From the NCBI RefSeq assembly GCF_000023285.1, contig NC_013162.1:2545001-2609000 (forward strand): DNA of 64,000 nt, read 5' to 3'. The translations under genes and the position numbers were made by a program. Under the pieces are notes generated by a model, which saw only the letters and a list, made by a program, of their open reading frames with translations, searched no databases and was not told where the DNA came from. Shown piece after piece: positions 43,535 to 52,623 of this stretch; the stretch's first letter is position 1, and every line of letters begins with the position of its first letter. This DNA comes from Capnocytophaga ochracea DSM 7271 (GTDB lineage: Bacteria; Bacteroidota; Bacteroidia; Flavobacteriales; Flavobacteriaceae).

Positions 43535-43570
43535 AAAGAGACAGTACTTTTAATATTGTACTGTCTCTTT
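43535..43570. terminator. Bidirectional terminator
   Basis: AAAGAGACAGTAC and GTACTGTCTCTTT form a perfect 13-bp stem with a TTTTAATATT loop, between convergent DUF3109 and TolC-like genes. Confidence 0.9.
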
Positions 43571-43594
43571 CTTATATAAATATTATGGGATTTC

Positions 43595-44941
43595 TTACTT
43601 CATTGTCTCTAACTTCCCTTGTGATTTTAGCAACTGTATTTCTGCTAATTTGTAGTCCAACAAAGCATTGGTATAATTGTTCTTAGCATCCGATAAAGAG
43701 CGTTCTGCTTCCAATAAATCCGTAAGGGAAGCCAAACCTTGTTGGTAGTTGTTTTGGGTATTTAGCAATACCTCTTCTGCAAGCTTTACATTCTCCTTTT
43801 GCGAATCAATAGTAAGAAGGTTATTAGTAAGCCTACTGTGGGCATTCTCATAAGCCAAATCCATTGCCAAACGGGTGTCTTTAAGGGTCGCTTCAAGCGC
43901 TTGACTTTCTATCTGTGCTTGGCGTATCTTAGCACGTGTGCCAAAACCCGAAAATATAGGTATTTTAAGTCCCAATGTAATAGCCGAATAGTCAGCTCCG
44001 TACACTTTATCTTTCTTGCCGTAAATAATCGGTGTTTTAGGTCCCATACTCAAATAACCATAAGTAGCCTGCAATGCTAATGATGGATAAAGTGCTGCAC
44101 GTTGTACTTTGGTATTGAGGTCAAGAAGTTGCTTTTGCTTTTCGAGTACTTGTAGTTCTATACGAGTATTGCTATTGCCTTTCTCAAAAGCCAAATCGTA
44201 ATTGGCTTCAAAGCCTTCTTTAGGCAGAGTAATTACTTCATTCATCGGCATACCTATCATATATTTGAGCGCATTCTCCGAGAGTTGTACTCCATTAAGG
44301 GCTTGTTGGCGTGCCGATTTGAGATTATTTACAGCCACAGTAGTGCGGTCAACGTCTATTTTCTTTGACAACCCCGATTGGTTTAACCCTTTTACAACAT
44401 TAGCCGTTTTCTCGGTAAGAGCCAAATTACTTTCTATATTTTCTAATGTTTGTCGGGTTTGGTATACTTGATAGTAGGCTTGTGCTACTTTCTCAATGAT
44501 TTCATTCTCGGTAAGCTGTTGGTTAAGCATATAAAACTCACGTGTCGTACGAGCCGCTTTCAAGCCCATAAACACCGTTTGATTAAACAACACTTGGGTA
44601 AGTTTTGCTTCAGCATTAGCCGACCATTTTTGCCCCATTTCCATCTTTATAGGCTCATTACTTGCGGGCATACCCGGGAAAGCAAATGTGCTGGCATCAA
44701 TATAAGTAGCTTGTAACTTAGGGTTGTACACCATACCGCCCGAAGCCGAAATATTAGGCAGTGCATTAGCGCGTACTTCTTGTATTTTGTATTCGCTTTT
44801 GGTTACTTCCAATCGCGCTTTCTCTGCGTCCGCTTTATTCTCTAAAGCATAACGAATAGCGTCTTTTAAAGTCAATTCTTTTTGTTGTGCAAAGCTCATA
44901 ACACTAAGGCACAACAAAGCACTCGTAATGATTTTTTTCAT
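43595..44941 (-). CDS. TolC family outer membrane efflux protein
   Basis: A 448-residue protein with a signal peptide (MKKIITSALLCLSVMSFAQ) and the two-fold repeat of the OEP domain: LTLKDAIRYALENKADAEKARL (first), then LNTQNNYQQGLASLTDLLEAERSLSDAKNNY (second). It would form the outer-membrane duct of an efflux pump or type I system. No inner-membrane pump or adaptor gene is next to it. It lies 168 bp downstream of the tetR gene on the same strand and is probably its partner. Confidence 0.92.
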   Translation of the reverse strand: MKKIITSALLCLSVMSFAQQKELTLKDAIRYALENKADAEKARLEVTKSEYKIQEVRANALPNISASGGMVYNPKLQATYIDASTFAFPGMPASNEPIKMEMGQKWSANAEAKLTQVLFNQTVFMGLKAARTTREFYMLNQQLTENEIIEKVAQAYYQVYQTRQTLENIESNLALTEKTANVVKGLNQSGLSKKIDVDRTTVAVNNLKSARQQALNGVQLSENALKYMIGMPMNEVITLPKEGFEANYDLAFEKGNSNTRIELQVLEKQKQLLDLNTKVQRAALYPSLALQATYGYLSMGPKTPIIYGKKDKVYGADYSAITLGLKIPIFSGFGTRAKIRQAQIESQALEATLKDTRLAMDLAYENAHSRLTNNLLTIDSQKENVKLAEEVLLNTQNNYQQGLASLTDLLEAERSLSDAKNNYTNALLDYKLAEIQLLKSQGKLETMK

Positions 44942-45066
44942 AATAATTATATTGCCTATTAATAGGCTTATTTATATTGTCCTTTTAATTCTGATGTAAC
45001 TTCTTTTTACTTTATTTATTCAGATACCCTTCTCTCGCTGACCTTACTTTTTCACCTCTGATCATT

Positions 45067-45104
45067 GGTATTATTGGCATTTTTAGTATTATAGTATTAA
45101 ATTA
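45067..45104. repeat. 9-mer module (TTGGCATTA-type units)
   Basis: GGTATTATTGGCATTTTTAG followed by further TATTATAG units. Related segments occur at 4966-4989, 11182-11219 and 27715-27730 (all reverse), 49292-49328 and 58018-58056 (same orientation). TTTTACC heptamers follow directly. Confidence 0.75.
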
Positions 45105-45109
45105 ACCTT

Positions 45110-45721
45110 TTACCTTTTATCTTTTACCTCCTTAAGCACTCGTTCCAATTCTTTTAGCCCTTTTTCATTGACAAGTATCCTAAAAAAGTACTCTAAAATA
45201 GTATAGATAGTTTCCCAGAAGGGAAATTCTCTTTCAGGGAAAGTATGAGTTATAGAACGGAGACGTTGTACACTAGTATAGAAAACCTTACAGAAGTTCA
45301 CATTGATATCTTTTCTAAAAAGACCTTCTTGCCAACCTTTTTCTAAGAGTTTATCTATAAAAAGTCCATCAGTTTTAGCGAACTCACTTTTCATACGTTC
45401 GTATGTTTTAGGATAGTACTTTTGCAATTCCCAAATAGGACGGTCGCTATTGATGTTAAAAACTTCTTGAACCTTTTTTTGGTTGCGGTATACATTTTCT
45501 ATCACTGAACCTTCCCCTTGTACAAAAGTAGTTACATTTGTACAACTCATTTCTAAGGCATAATCTAAACAAGCATCTACTAAATCTTGTTTAGAGGGAA
45601 AATACTCGTAAAGCGTCTTTTTAGACATCCCCATTTTGTTAGCCAAATCATCCATAGTAAAGGTTTTAAACCCATACTGCATAAAGTCGTTTAAGGCACG
45701 TTTTACAATATCTTCTTTCAT
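45110..45721 (-). CDS. TetR/AcrR family transcriptional regulator
   Basis: A regulator of about 203 residues. The N-terminal helix-turn-helix reads TMDDLANKMGMSKKTLYEYFPSKQDL, the strongest part of the family pattern; the C-terminal ligand domain is helical. The start MKEDIVKRAL at 45721 is the safest; an upstream ATG about 9 nt away is possible, but the longest frame (to 45820) runs across the promoter. The tolC-like gene follows on the same strand. A shared inverted repeat over its own -33 and that of the phospholipase gene suggests autoregulation and control of that gene. Confidence 0.88.
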   Translation of the reverse strand: MKEDIVKRALNDFMQYGFKTFTMDDLANKMGMSKKTLYEYFPSKQDLVDACLDYALEMSCTNVTTFVQGEGSVIENVYRNQKKVQEVFNINSDRPIWELQKYYPKTYERMKSEFAKTDGLFIDKLLEKGWQEGLFRKDINVNFCKVFYTSVQRLRSITHTFPEREFPFWETIYTILEYFFRILVNEKGLKELERVLKEVKDKR

Positions 45722-45743
45722 CTCTCTCATCTTTAAATTCGGG

Positions 45744-45785
45744 GGCAAAGGTATAACAAAAAAACTTAATAAACAAAAAAAGTTT
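45744..45785 (-). promoter_or_regulatory. tetR promoter with candidate operator
   Basis: -7 box reads TACCTTTG on the minus strand (45744-45751). Upstream, AACTT...AAGTTT arms flank the -33 region, similar to the arrangement upstream of the phospholipase gene. Confidence 0.55.
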
Positions 45786-45864
45786 CCATTATTACCTCTT
45801 ATTTTTCTACTCTTATACACAATTCTCGTCGGCTTTCCCTTTTACCTTTTATCTTTTACCTTTA

Positions 45865-46797
45865 TTAAAGGTTTAAGAAAGTAAACCCTACTCCCACAAT
45901 AGTTTGTTTGTAATTGTAATCGATAAGAGAATCACCATAACCGTGAGAGGCTTGCAACAAAATACGCAGGTCGCGACTCAGCGGATATACCCAGTTCAGC
46001 TCTACGTGCCCGCGATTATGATTAAAATTTAAATTATTCCTCACTCGCAAATTAAAAACATTTTTACGGAAAGGGTAAGCAATGCTCAATTCACAACGTC
46101 CTATATAATTCTCAATATCGGGATTGTCATCTTCTCTTGCTTTTTCTGAGAAACGCCACCAGAAACGGCTATTAACCATTAAATCATTCCATTGGAAAAT
46201 ACCTAATAAAATAATTCTGTTCCAACTGCGCGAATGTGCCGCTTCTTTACCATTAGATTGGTGGTTTACGGATAGTCCTGCCATTTTCACTTTAAAATTC
46301 CCCACCGAGAGGTTCAGCGGGTAAGTAAATATCAATTCAGGTTCGTAATTCAGTTCCCTAAACGGACGTGAAAGCTCACCGTTGTACATCTGCCAATACG
46401 ATTGCTGAGTGAAAGCTACCCACACATCACCCTTCCCAAAAGCATCTTGCATAATCTTAGCTTTTAAGCTCACTTGAAATTTTACCTCCACGTGCTGGTA
46501 GTCGCGCCATTCGGGTATAGGTCGGTCGGGGTTCAAACTTATAGGTTGTTCCGTAGGTTTATCCGTAAAACGGAAAGGCATTACGTACATAGGTAAGTAA
46601 TCCACAAATTTAAAAGTACCTCTCTGGTCTTCTCGGTCAAGCTCCCATAGCTTAGAAATAGCCCTTTCCAACTGAGCTCTTCTATCGGCTTTTATTGCTG
46701 TCTTAGGAAGTTCCTGCAATGTGTCTTTCACCGCCTCCTGAGAAAAAATAGGTGTCGCAATAGCCAAGAACATTATAAATAAAGTGTATTTCATCAT
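45865..46797 (-). CDS. Outer membrane phospholipase A (OMPLA/PldA family)
   Basis: A 310-residue predicted outer-membrane beta-barrel with a signal (MMKYTLFIMFLAIATPIFSQ). The catalytic motif HxSNG is present as VNHQSNGKEAAHSRSWNR, matching the His-Ser pair of OMPLA, and the strands KAKIMQDAFGKGDVWVAFTQQSYWQ fit the barrel. It hydrolyses phospholipids exposed in the outer leaflet. Start 46797 (or 46794) follows the -7 box at 46816-46823; the longer frame crosses it. Confidence 0.88.
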   Translation of the reverse strand: MMKYTLFIMFLAIATPIFSQEAVKDTLQELPKTAIKADRRAQLERAISKLWELDREDQRGTFKFVDYLPMYVMPFRFTDKPTEQPISLNPDRPIPEWRDYQHVEVKFQVSLKAKIMQDAFGKGDVWVAFTQQSYWQMYNGELSRPFRELNYEPELIFTYPLNLSVGNFKVKMAGLSVNHQSNGKEAAHSRSWNRIILLGIFQWNDLMVNSRFWWRFSEKAREDDNPDIENYIGRCELSIAYPFRKNVFNLRVRNNLNFNHNRGHVELNWVYPLSRDLRILLQASHGYGDSLIDYNYKQTIVGVGFTFLNL

Positions 46798-46815
46798 TTT
46801 GTTTTTTGCGGGTGC

Positions 46816-46854
46816 AAAGGTACAGCAAATAAACTTTATAAACAAAAAAAGTTT
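46816..46854 (-). promoter_or_regulatory. Phospholipase gene promoter with candidate operator
   Basis: On the minus strand TTG-19 nt-TACCTTTG (46816-46845). AAACTTT (46831-46837) and AAAGTTT (46848-46854) form an inverted repeat across the -33, nearly identical in sequence to the tetR upstream region. Confidence 0.6.
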
Positions 46855-46917
46855 CCTACATTTTAATATGAGGAAACTTTTTCTTTTCTAATACTTTATG
46901 TATATCAATATTTCTTC

Positions 46918-48510
46918 TTACTCAAACTCCGATGTAAAGTGCAACTTTAAGTCCGGATATTTTTGTTTTACCATCTCAATAGAGAAAGCTGAGTCGGCTA
47001 AGAAGACTAATTGATTCTGCTTATCGCGTGCTAAGAACTTCTGTTTTACGCGTAAGAAATCAAGATACTCAGCATCTTTGGGGTTTTCAGGCGTCTCTAC
47101 CCAACAAGCTTTATAAATAGGGAAGTTTTCATAACTACACTTTGCCCCATACTCGTGTTCTAATCGATACTGAATTACCTCGTATTGGAGTGCTCCTACC
47201 GTCCCAATTACTTTGCGACCGTTGAAGTCTAACTTAAAGAGCTGTGCCACCCCTTCGTCCATTAGCTGGTCGATACCTTTTTCTAATTGTTTAGATTTCA
47301 GTGGGTCAGCATTGTTAATGTAGCGGAAGTGCTCAGGAGAGAAGCTCGGTATCCCCTTGAAGTGCAATACTTCACCTTCGGTAAGTGTATCGCCTATCTT
47401 AAAGTTCCCCGTATCGTGCAAACCTACAATATCCCCCGCATACGAGATATCCACCACTTCTTTCTTTTCGGCAAAGAAAGCATTCGGACTGGAGAACTTC
47501 AATTTCTTGCCCAAACGCGTATGTAAATAAGGTTTGTTACGCTCGAATGTGCCCGAAACAATTTTTACAAACGCCAAACGGTCGCGGTGGTTAGGGTCCA
47601 TATTTGCGTGAATCTTGAAAACGAAGCCCGTAAAAGTAGGTTCTTCAGGGTTTACGATGCGCTCTTCACTGGCTTTCGGGCGTGGCGAAGGAGCAATTTC
47701 CACAAAACAATCCAAGAGTTCTCTTACCCCAAAATTATTCAATGCCGAGCCAAAAAATACAGGTTGTTGATCTCCTTTGAGGTAGGCTTCTCTATCGAAT
47801 TTAGGATATACTTCATACACTAACTCCAAATCGGAACGGAGGTTCTCGGCAGATTGTTCGGATATAATCTTCTCTAATTCAGGACTGTTAATATCGTTGA
47901 AGGCAATAGTTTCCTCTATATTCTTACGGCTGTCGCCTGAAAAAAGGTTGATATTCTTCTCCCAGATGTTATAAATCCCTTTAAAATCATACCCCATCCC
48001 TATGGGAAAGCTCAGCGGAGTAACCTTTAAGCCCAACTTCTGTTCTACTTCGTCCAACAGGTCGAAGGCGTCTTTCCCCTCACGGTCTAACTTATTAATG
48101 AACACAATCATAGGAATATTGCGCATACGGCACACCTCAACGAGTTTTTCGGTTTGCTCTTCCACCCCTTTGGCAACGTCAATAACCACAATTACACTGT
48201 CCACAGCCGTGAGAGTGCGGAAGGTATCCTCGGCGAAATCCTTGTGCCCGGGGGTATCTAAGATGTTTATTTTATGCTCTTTGTAGTTAAAAGCCAGCAC
48301 CGAAGTAGCTACGGAAATCCCACGTTGGCGTTCAATCTCCATAAAGTCGGAGGTAGCTCCTTTCTTTATTTTATTCGATTTCACCGCACCAGCTTCTTGG
48401 ATAGCCCCCCCGAAGAGTAAGAGTTTTTCGGTAAGGGTTGTCTTTCCCGCGTCGGGGTGAGAGATGATGCCAAAGGTACGGCGTTTTTGTATTTCTTGTT
48501 GTAAAGACAT
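46918..48510 (-). CDS. prfC: Peptide chain release factor 3
   Basis: A 530-residue translational GTPase that recycles RF1/RF2. G1 SHPDAGKTTLTEKLLLFGGAIQ near residue 17, switch GATSDFMEIERQRGIS, G3 DTPGHKDFAEDT and G4 NKLDREGKDAF are visible. QEAGAVK is the RF3-specific segment. Length is normal. Confidence 0.96.
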   Translation of the reverse strand: MSLQQEIQKRRTFGIISHPDAGKTTLTEKLLLFGGAIQEAGAVKSNKIKKGATSDFMEIERQRGISVATSVLAFNYKEHKINILDTPGHKDFAEDTFRTLTAVDSVIVVIDVAKGVEEQTEKLVEVCRMRNIPMIVFINKLDREGKDAFDLLDEVEQKLGLKVTPLSFPIGMGYDFKGIYNIWEKNINLFSGDSRKNIEETIAFNDINSPELEKIISEQSAENLRSDLELVYEVYPKFDREAYLKGDQQPVFFGSALNNFGVRELLDCFVEIAPSPRPKASEERIVNPEEPTFTGFVFKIHANMDPNHRDRLAFVKIVSGTFERNKPYLHTRLGKKLKFSSPNAFFAEKKEVVDISYAGDIVGLHDTGNFKIGDTLTEGEVLHFKGIPSFSPEHFRYINNADPLKSKQLEKGIDQLMDEGVAQLFKLDFNGRKVIGTVGALQYEVIQYRLEHEYGAKCSYENFPIYKACWVETPENPKDAEYLDFLRVKQKFLARDKQNQLVFLADSAFSIEMVKQKYPDLKLHFTSEFE

Positions 48511-48562
48511 AAAGTTAATTTGCTAATCTGCTAATTTTCGAATCTGCTAATTTGCTAATTTG

Positions 48563-48721
48563 TTAATTAGCTTTTTTAAGAGTATAATTTGGTAGCGAGT
48601 TCACTATCATTAATGCTGTTACCTTCTTGGTCGAACATTCTTCGTAAGTACTTACATACGAACAACCATAGGTTGTAAGCAACAGCGCTACCACACTGAA
48701 TATTAATAAGATTCTTTTTAT
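48563..48721 (-). pseudogene. Possible small lipoprotein with an ATA start (decayed gene)
   Basis: A frame of 52 codons begins ATA and reads IKRILLIFSVVALLLTTYGCS, a near-perfect lipoprotein signal with a lipobox cysteine. It has no ATG, GTG or TTG; one base change (ATG to ATA) would explain this. A -7 box (TACTTTTG on the minus strand, 48753-48760) lies about 32 nt upstream. After the Cys another frame reads DQEGNSINDSELATKLY, which looks more protein-like, so a frameshift is also possible. Function unknown. Confidence 0.35.
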
Positions 48722-48789
48722 TCTTACTAATATTTTGTTTTAAAATCGGGTGCAAAAGTAGTGAATAAACTCCAAAAAGAGACATAAAT

Positions 48790-49447
48790 AAGTAAAAAAT
48801 TCACTTTACCTCAATTTAATCCTCCTCTTAACCTCAACGTACCCCCACCCTTCCTTCGCTTATTCGTTATCTGCCCGTGCAGTTCGCACCGTCATTTGTT
48901 CGTTCTTTCTCCATCTGCCCGTGCGGCTCGCACCGTCTTTTGTTCATTTATATATACAAACTTTGCCAAAGTTTGAAACTTTGGCAAAGTTGAAATCTAC
49001 TAATCACCCTCTTTTTATATCTATCTTAGCTTTAACTTACCCCCACATTTCCTTCGTTCTTTGTTCGTCATTCGTTCGTCATTCGTTCGTCTTTTGTTCG
49101 TCTTTTGTTCGTCTTTTGTTCGTCTTTTGTTCGTCTTTTGTTCGTCTTTTGTTCGTCTTTTGTTTATTTGCCTGTCGTGCTACGACTGCCTGTGCGGCTC
49201 GCACCTGCCTGTCGTGCTACGACTACCCGTGTGGCTCGCACCATCTTTCCTATAAGCTTCTCCCAAATTAATCATTAATCATTAAACAATCGGTATTATT
49301 AGCATTTTTGGCATTGTGGCATTAAACTCATTTATCCATTTGATAATCAATAAATATATAAGAATATATACCCCTTATGCCAGCCTTTCAAATACAAATA
49401 AAATATAATTTTTTAGGACTTTATTTTTCTATGTTCAGTAAAATATA
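48790..49447. repeat. Repeat-mosaic gap between prfC and secDF
   Basis: Largest mosaic in the window: hairpins at 48870-48890 and 48916-48935, the 139-bp block (48917-49055) with perfect palindrome 48960-48990, about nine units of TTTTGTTCGTC with period 11 (49070-49165), four alternating hairpins (49168-49242), AAGCTT/TTCCTATAAGC module, ATTAATC octamers, and the 9-mer module (49292-49328). No gene is supported; flanking genes diverge. Confidence 0.85.
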
Positions 49448-49455
49448 TATCTTTG
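49448..49455 (+). promoter_or_regulatory. -7 element of secDF
   Basis: TATCTTTG, 43 nt before the ATG. No TTG at the usual -33 distance. Confidence 0.5.
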
Positions 49456-49497
49456 CCGTTTGAAGATATAAAATAAGTAAATTATTTAATTAAAAAA

Positions 49498-52485
49498 ATG
49501 CAAAACAAAGGACTTGTGAAACTATTTGCCATATTGTTTGGGCTAATATGTATTTATCAGCTTTCATTCACCTACGTGGCAGGTAGAGTAGAAGATGAAG
49601 CCAAAGCATTCGCTGAGGCAAAAGTGCCTAATACTCAAGCTGACTATATCGCTAAACGCGAAGCTATAGAAGCTAAGTATTTGGACGATAAAATGGGGCA
49701 AGATGTCTATAACCTCGGTTTTACAAAATTCACTTATGGTGAAGTAAAAGCTAAAGAATTGAACCGCGGTCTTGACCTTAAAGGCGGTATCAACGTGATT
49801 CTGCAAATTTCCGTAAAAGACATCTTGAGAGGTCTTGCTGACAACTCCAAAGACCCTATCTTTAACAAATCATTAGCCGAAGCCGATGAACAGCTCCGCA
49901 AAACCGACAAAACCTACTTGGATTTGTTCTTCGAGGCTTACGCTAAGAACGGAGGTAAATTAGCCTCCCCCGATGTGTTCGCTAATAAAACCCTCAGCGA
50001 TCAAATCAACTTCCAAATGAGTGATAGTGAGGTGCGCCCTATCATCAGAAAGCGCGTAGACGAGTCTATCGTATCTGCTTTCGAGGTATTGCGCAAACGT
50101 ATCGATAAATTTGGCGTTTCTCAACCTAATATCCAGCGCCTTGGTAACTCAGGTCGTATCCTTGTAGAACTTCCAGGTGCTAAAGATATCACTCGCGTAC
50201 AATCTCTCTTGCAAAGTACCGCTCAGCTTGAGTTCTGGGAAACTTATAAGAATACTGATGTTTTCCCTTATTTACAAGCCCTCAACGAGCAACTTAAATC
50301 TACTGCTAAAACCACTGATAAAGTAAAAGATACGCTCACAGCAGCTACTCAATCAGGTAGCAGTGCTATTGATTCTCTACTTACTGATGTAAAGAAGGAT
50401 TCTGTTCCTACTCAACAAGGAAAAGGCAATCCTTTGTTTGACCTTATCAAAGCTAATTCTTATGAAGGTTCTCCAGTACTTTTTACAGTAAGTTTAAAAG
50501 ATACTGCTCAAGTAAATAGCTATATCAATTCTCCTGAAGCAAAACATTTGATTCCTGCTTCATTGCAGTATGTAAAATTCGCTTGGGGTAAACCTGATAA
50601 AAAGACCTCCCTTATCGAACTTTATGCCCTAAAAGGTAACCGCGATAACACCCCTCCTCTTACAGGTAACGTAGTAACCCAAGCCGAACAAACTTACGAC
50701 GTTCGCAACCAGCCTGCCGTATCTATGCAAATGGACGGTAAAGGAGCACGCATTTGGGAAGCGCTTACTGGTAAAGCATTTACTCAAAATACCAATATTG
50801 CTATCGTACTCGATAACATCGTATATTCAGCACCAGGAGTAACTACAGGTGCTATTTCAGGAGGTCGCTCTGAAATTACAGGGCATTTTACTTTAAATGA
50901 AGCTGTCGACCTTGCTAACGTGCTCCGTGCTGGTAAATTACCTGCAAGTGCTGATATCGTACAATCTGAAATCGTAGGACCTTCTTTGGGACAAGAAGCT
51001 ATCGATAGCGGTATGAACTCTTTCCTTATCGCTACTATCTTCATCTTTGCGTGGATGATATTCTACTACGGTCGTGCGGGTATTTATGCCGACCTCGCTT
51101 TGGTATTCAATATACTCCTCATATTTGGAGTGTTAGCAAGTATAGAAGCTGTTCTTACGCTCCCTGGTATTGCGGGTATCGTGCTTACCATTGGTATGGC
51201 AGTCGACTCGAACGTGCTGATATTCGAGCGGTCGAAAGAAGAACTGCGCAAAGGTAAAAACATCAATCAAGCAGTGGTTGATGGTTTCAAACACGCCCTA
51301 TCGTCTATCTTAGACTCCAACATTACTACAGCGCTTACTGCTCTTATCTTGTTGTTCTTTGGTAGTGGTCCTATCCAAGGTTTTGCAACTACCTTGCTTA
51401 TTGGTATTGCAACTACTTTGTTCACCGCTATCTTTATCACTCGCTTGTTTATCGACTATAGTGTTGAGAAAAAACACACGCTTACTTTCACCACTCCTAT
51501 TACTAAGAACTGGTTCAAAAATGTAGATCTCAACTTCATCGGCAAGCGCAAAATAGGATATGCTTTTTCTATTATCCTATCAATAATAGGTATCATTTCT
51601 CTCTCTACTCGTGGTCTCGACCAAGGTATCGATTTCGTAGGTGGTAGAACTTACCAAATTCGTTTTGAGCACGAAGTAAACCCTACCCAAGTAGCCGATG
51701 CCCTCAAAACTACTTTAGGAAATGTGGAAGTGAAGACTTTTGGAGCTCCTAACCAAGTGAAAATCGCTACTAAGTATAAAGTACAAGAAGAAAGCACTGA
51801 GGTAGATAATGAAATACAAGAGCTCTTGTACAAAGGATTACAGAAATTCTTACCCGAAGGAACTTCATTCGATAGTTTCGCTAAAGCCTCTTCTACTGAT
51901 AAGATTGGTATTATGCAATCTATGAAAGTAGGGCCTACTATCGCTGAAGATATTAAGAGCAGTGCGTTCTGGTCAGTTATCGGTTCGCTTATTGTAATCG
52001 GTCTATATATCTTATTTCGTTTCCGAAGATGGCAGTTCTCTATGGGTGCGATTGTATCTTCAGCGCACGACGTGCTAATGGTACTCGGTATCTACTCGCT
52101 CACTTATAGCATTATGCCTTTCAATATGGAAATCGACCAAGCTTTTATCGCGGCTATTCTTACAGTAGTAGGTTACTCACTAAACGACACGGTGATTATC
52201 TACGACCGTATCAGGGAAGTAATGCGTGAACCTCATTGGTCAAGAGAGAAAATCAATCACGCGCTCAACGCTACCCTTAGCCGTACCTTGAACACCTCAT
52301 TCACTACTTTGGCAGTACTCGTTACTATCTTTATCTTTGGTGGTGAAACCTTGCGTGGCTTTATGTTCGCAATGATTATCGGGGTACTCATCGGTACTTA
52401 CTCTTCTATCTTCGTGGCAGCTCCTCTCATTTACGATACTGTAAAGGACGAAGCTGACCATACTAAAGAACAATCTAAAAAGTAA
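49498..52485 (+). CDS. secDF: Protein translocase subunit SecDF (fused)
   Basis: A 995-residue fusion of SecD and SecF, standard in Bacteroidota. SecD part: N-terminal membrane segment, GLDLKGGINVILQI (near residue 93), KRIDKFGVSQPNIQRLGNSGRILVELPG, then a periplasmic domain and the transmembrane set with GIAGIVLTIGMAVDSNVLIFERSKEEL. SecF part starts near residue 680 (GLDQGIDFVGGRTYQI) with VVGYSLNDTVIIYDRIREVM. Using the proton motive force it completes protein export through SecYEG. Read alone, ended by a terminator. Confidence 0.96.
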   Translation: MQNKGLVKLFAILFGLICIYQLSFTYVAGRVEDEAKAFAEAKVPNTQADYIAKREAIEAKYLDDKMGQDVYNLGFTKFTYGEVKAKELNRGLDLKGGINVILQISVKDILRGLADNSKDPIFNKSLAEADEQLRKTDKTYLDLFFEAYAKNGGKLASPDVFANKTLSDQINFQMSDSEVRPIIRKRVDESIVSAFEVLRKRIDKFGVSQPNIQRLGNSGRILVELPGAKDITRVQSLLQSTAQLEFWETYKNTDVFPYLQALNEQLKSTAKTTDKVKDTLTAATQSGSSAIDSLLTDVKKDSVPTQQGKGNPLFDLIKANSYEGSPVLFTVSLKDTAQVNSYINSPEAKHLIPASLQYVKFAWGKPDKKTSLIELYALKGNRDNTPPLTGNVVTQAEQTYDVRNQPAVSMQMDGKGARIWEALTGKAFTQNTNIAIVLDNIVYSAPGVTTGAISGGRSEITGHFTLNEAVDLANVLRAGKLPASADIVQSEIVGPSLGQEAIDSGMNSFLIATIFIFAWMIFYYGRAGIYADLALVFNILLIFGVLASIEAVLTLPGIAGIVLTIGMAVDSNVLIFERSKEELRKGKNINQAVVDGFKHALSSILDSNITTALTALILLFFGSGPIQGFATTLLIGIATTLFTAIFITRLFIDYSVEKKHTLTFTTPITKNWFKNVDLNFIGKRKIGYAFSIILSIIGIISLSTRGLDQGIDFVGGRTYQIRFEHEVNPTQVADALKTTLGNVEVKTFGAPNQVKIATKYKVQEESTEVDNEIQELLYKGLQKFLPEGTSFDSFAKASSTDKIGIMQSMKVGPTIAEDIKSSAFWSVIGSLIVIGLYILFRFRRWQFSMGAIVSSAHDVLMVLGIYSLTYSIMPFNMEIDQAFIAAILTVVGYSLNDTVIIYDRIREVMREPHWSREKINHALNATLSRTLNTSFTTLAVLVTIFIFGGETLRGFMFAMIIGVLIGTYSSIFVAAPLIYDTVKDEADHTKEQSKK

Positions 52486-52506
52486 TATCTAATTACTGAA
52501 TATATA

Positions 52507-52540
52507 AAAGGGACTGTCCTAAAAAGGATAGTCCCTTTTT
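52507..52540 (+). terminator. Terminator of secDF
   Basis: AAAGGGACTGTCC pairs with GGATAGTCCCTTT (one G-U) around a TAAAAA loop, followed by a T-tract. Confidence 0.88.
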
Positions 52541-52570
52541 CTATGCGGGTAGAAAAAAGTGAAAAACTAC

Positions 52571-52601
52571 TTGCAAATATCAATTATAAACCCTAACTTT
52601 G
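52571..52601 (+). promoter_or_regulatory. Promoter of lpdA copy 2
   Basis: TTG (52571-52573), 20-nt spacer, TAACTTTG (52594-52601). Confidence 0.7.
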
Positions 52602-52623
52602 CCTTTCAAAAAAACTAAGTAAT

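Noticed and set aside
43595-45721. Complete RND efflux operon
   Set aside because: Only the outer-membrane component and a TetR gene are present; no pump or adaptor gene is in the gap or downstream.
45110-45820. TetR start at 45820
   Set aside because: That frame runs through the promoter and adds a non-family N-terminus.
48576-48785. 69-codon minus-strand frame starting at 48785
   Set aside because: Its first third crosses the -7 box and another frame shows a clear lipoprotein signal; I kept the latter as a low-confidence call.
49061-49255. Possible CRISPR array in the period-11 region
   Set aside because: Units are 11 nt with no unique spacers, and no cas genes are nearby.
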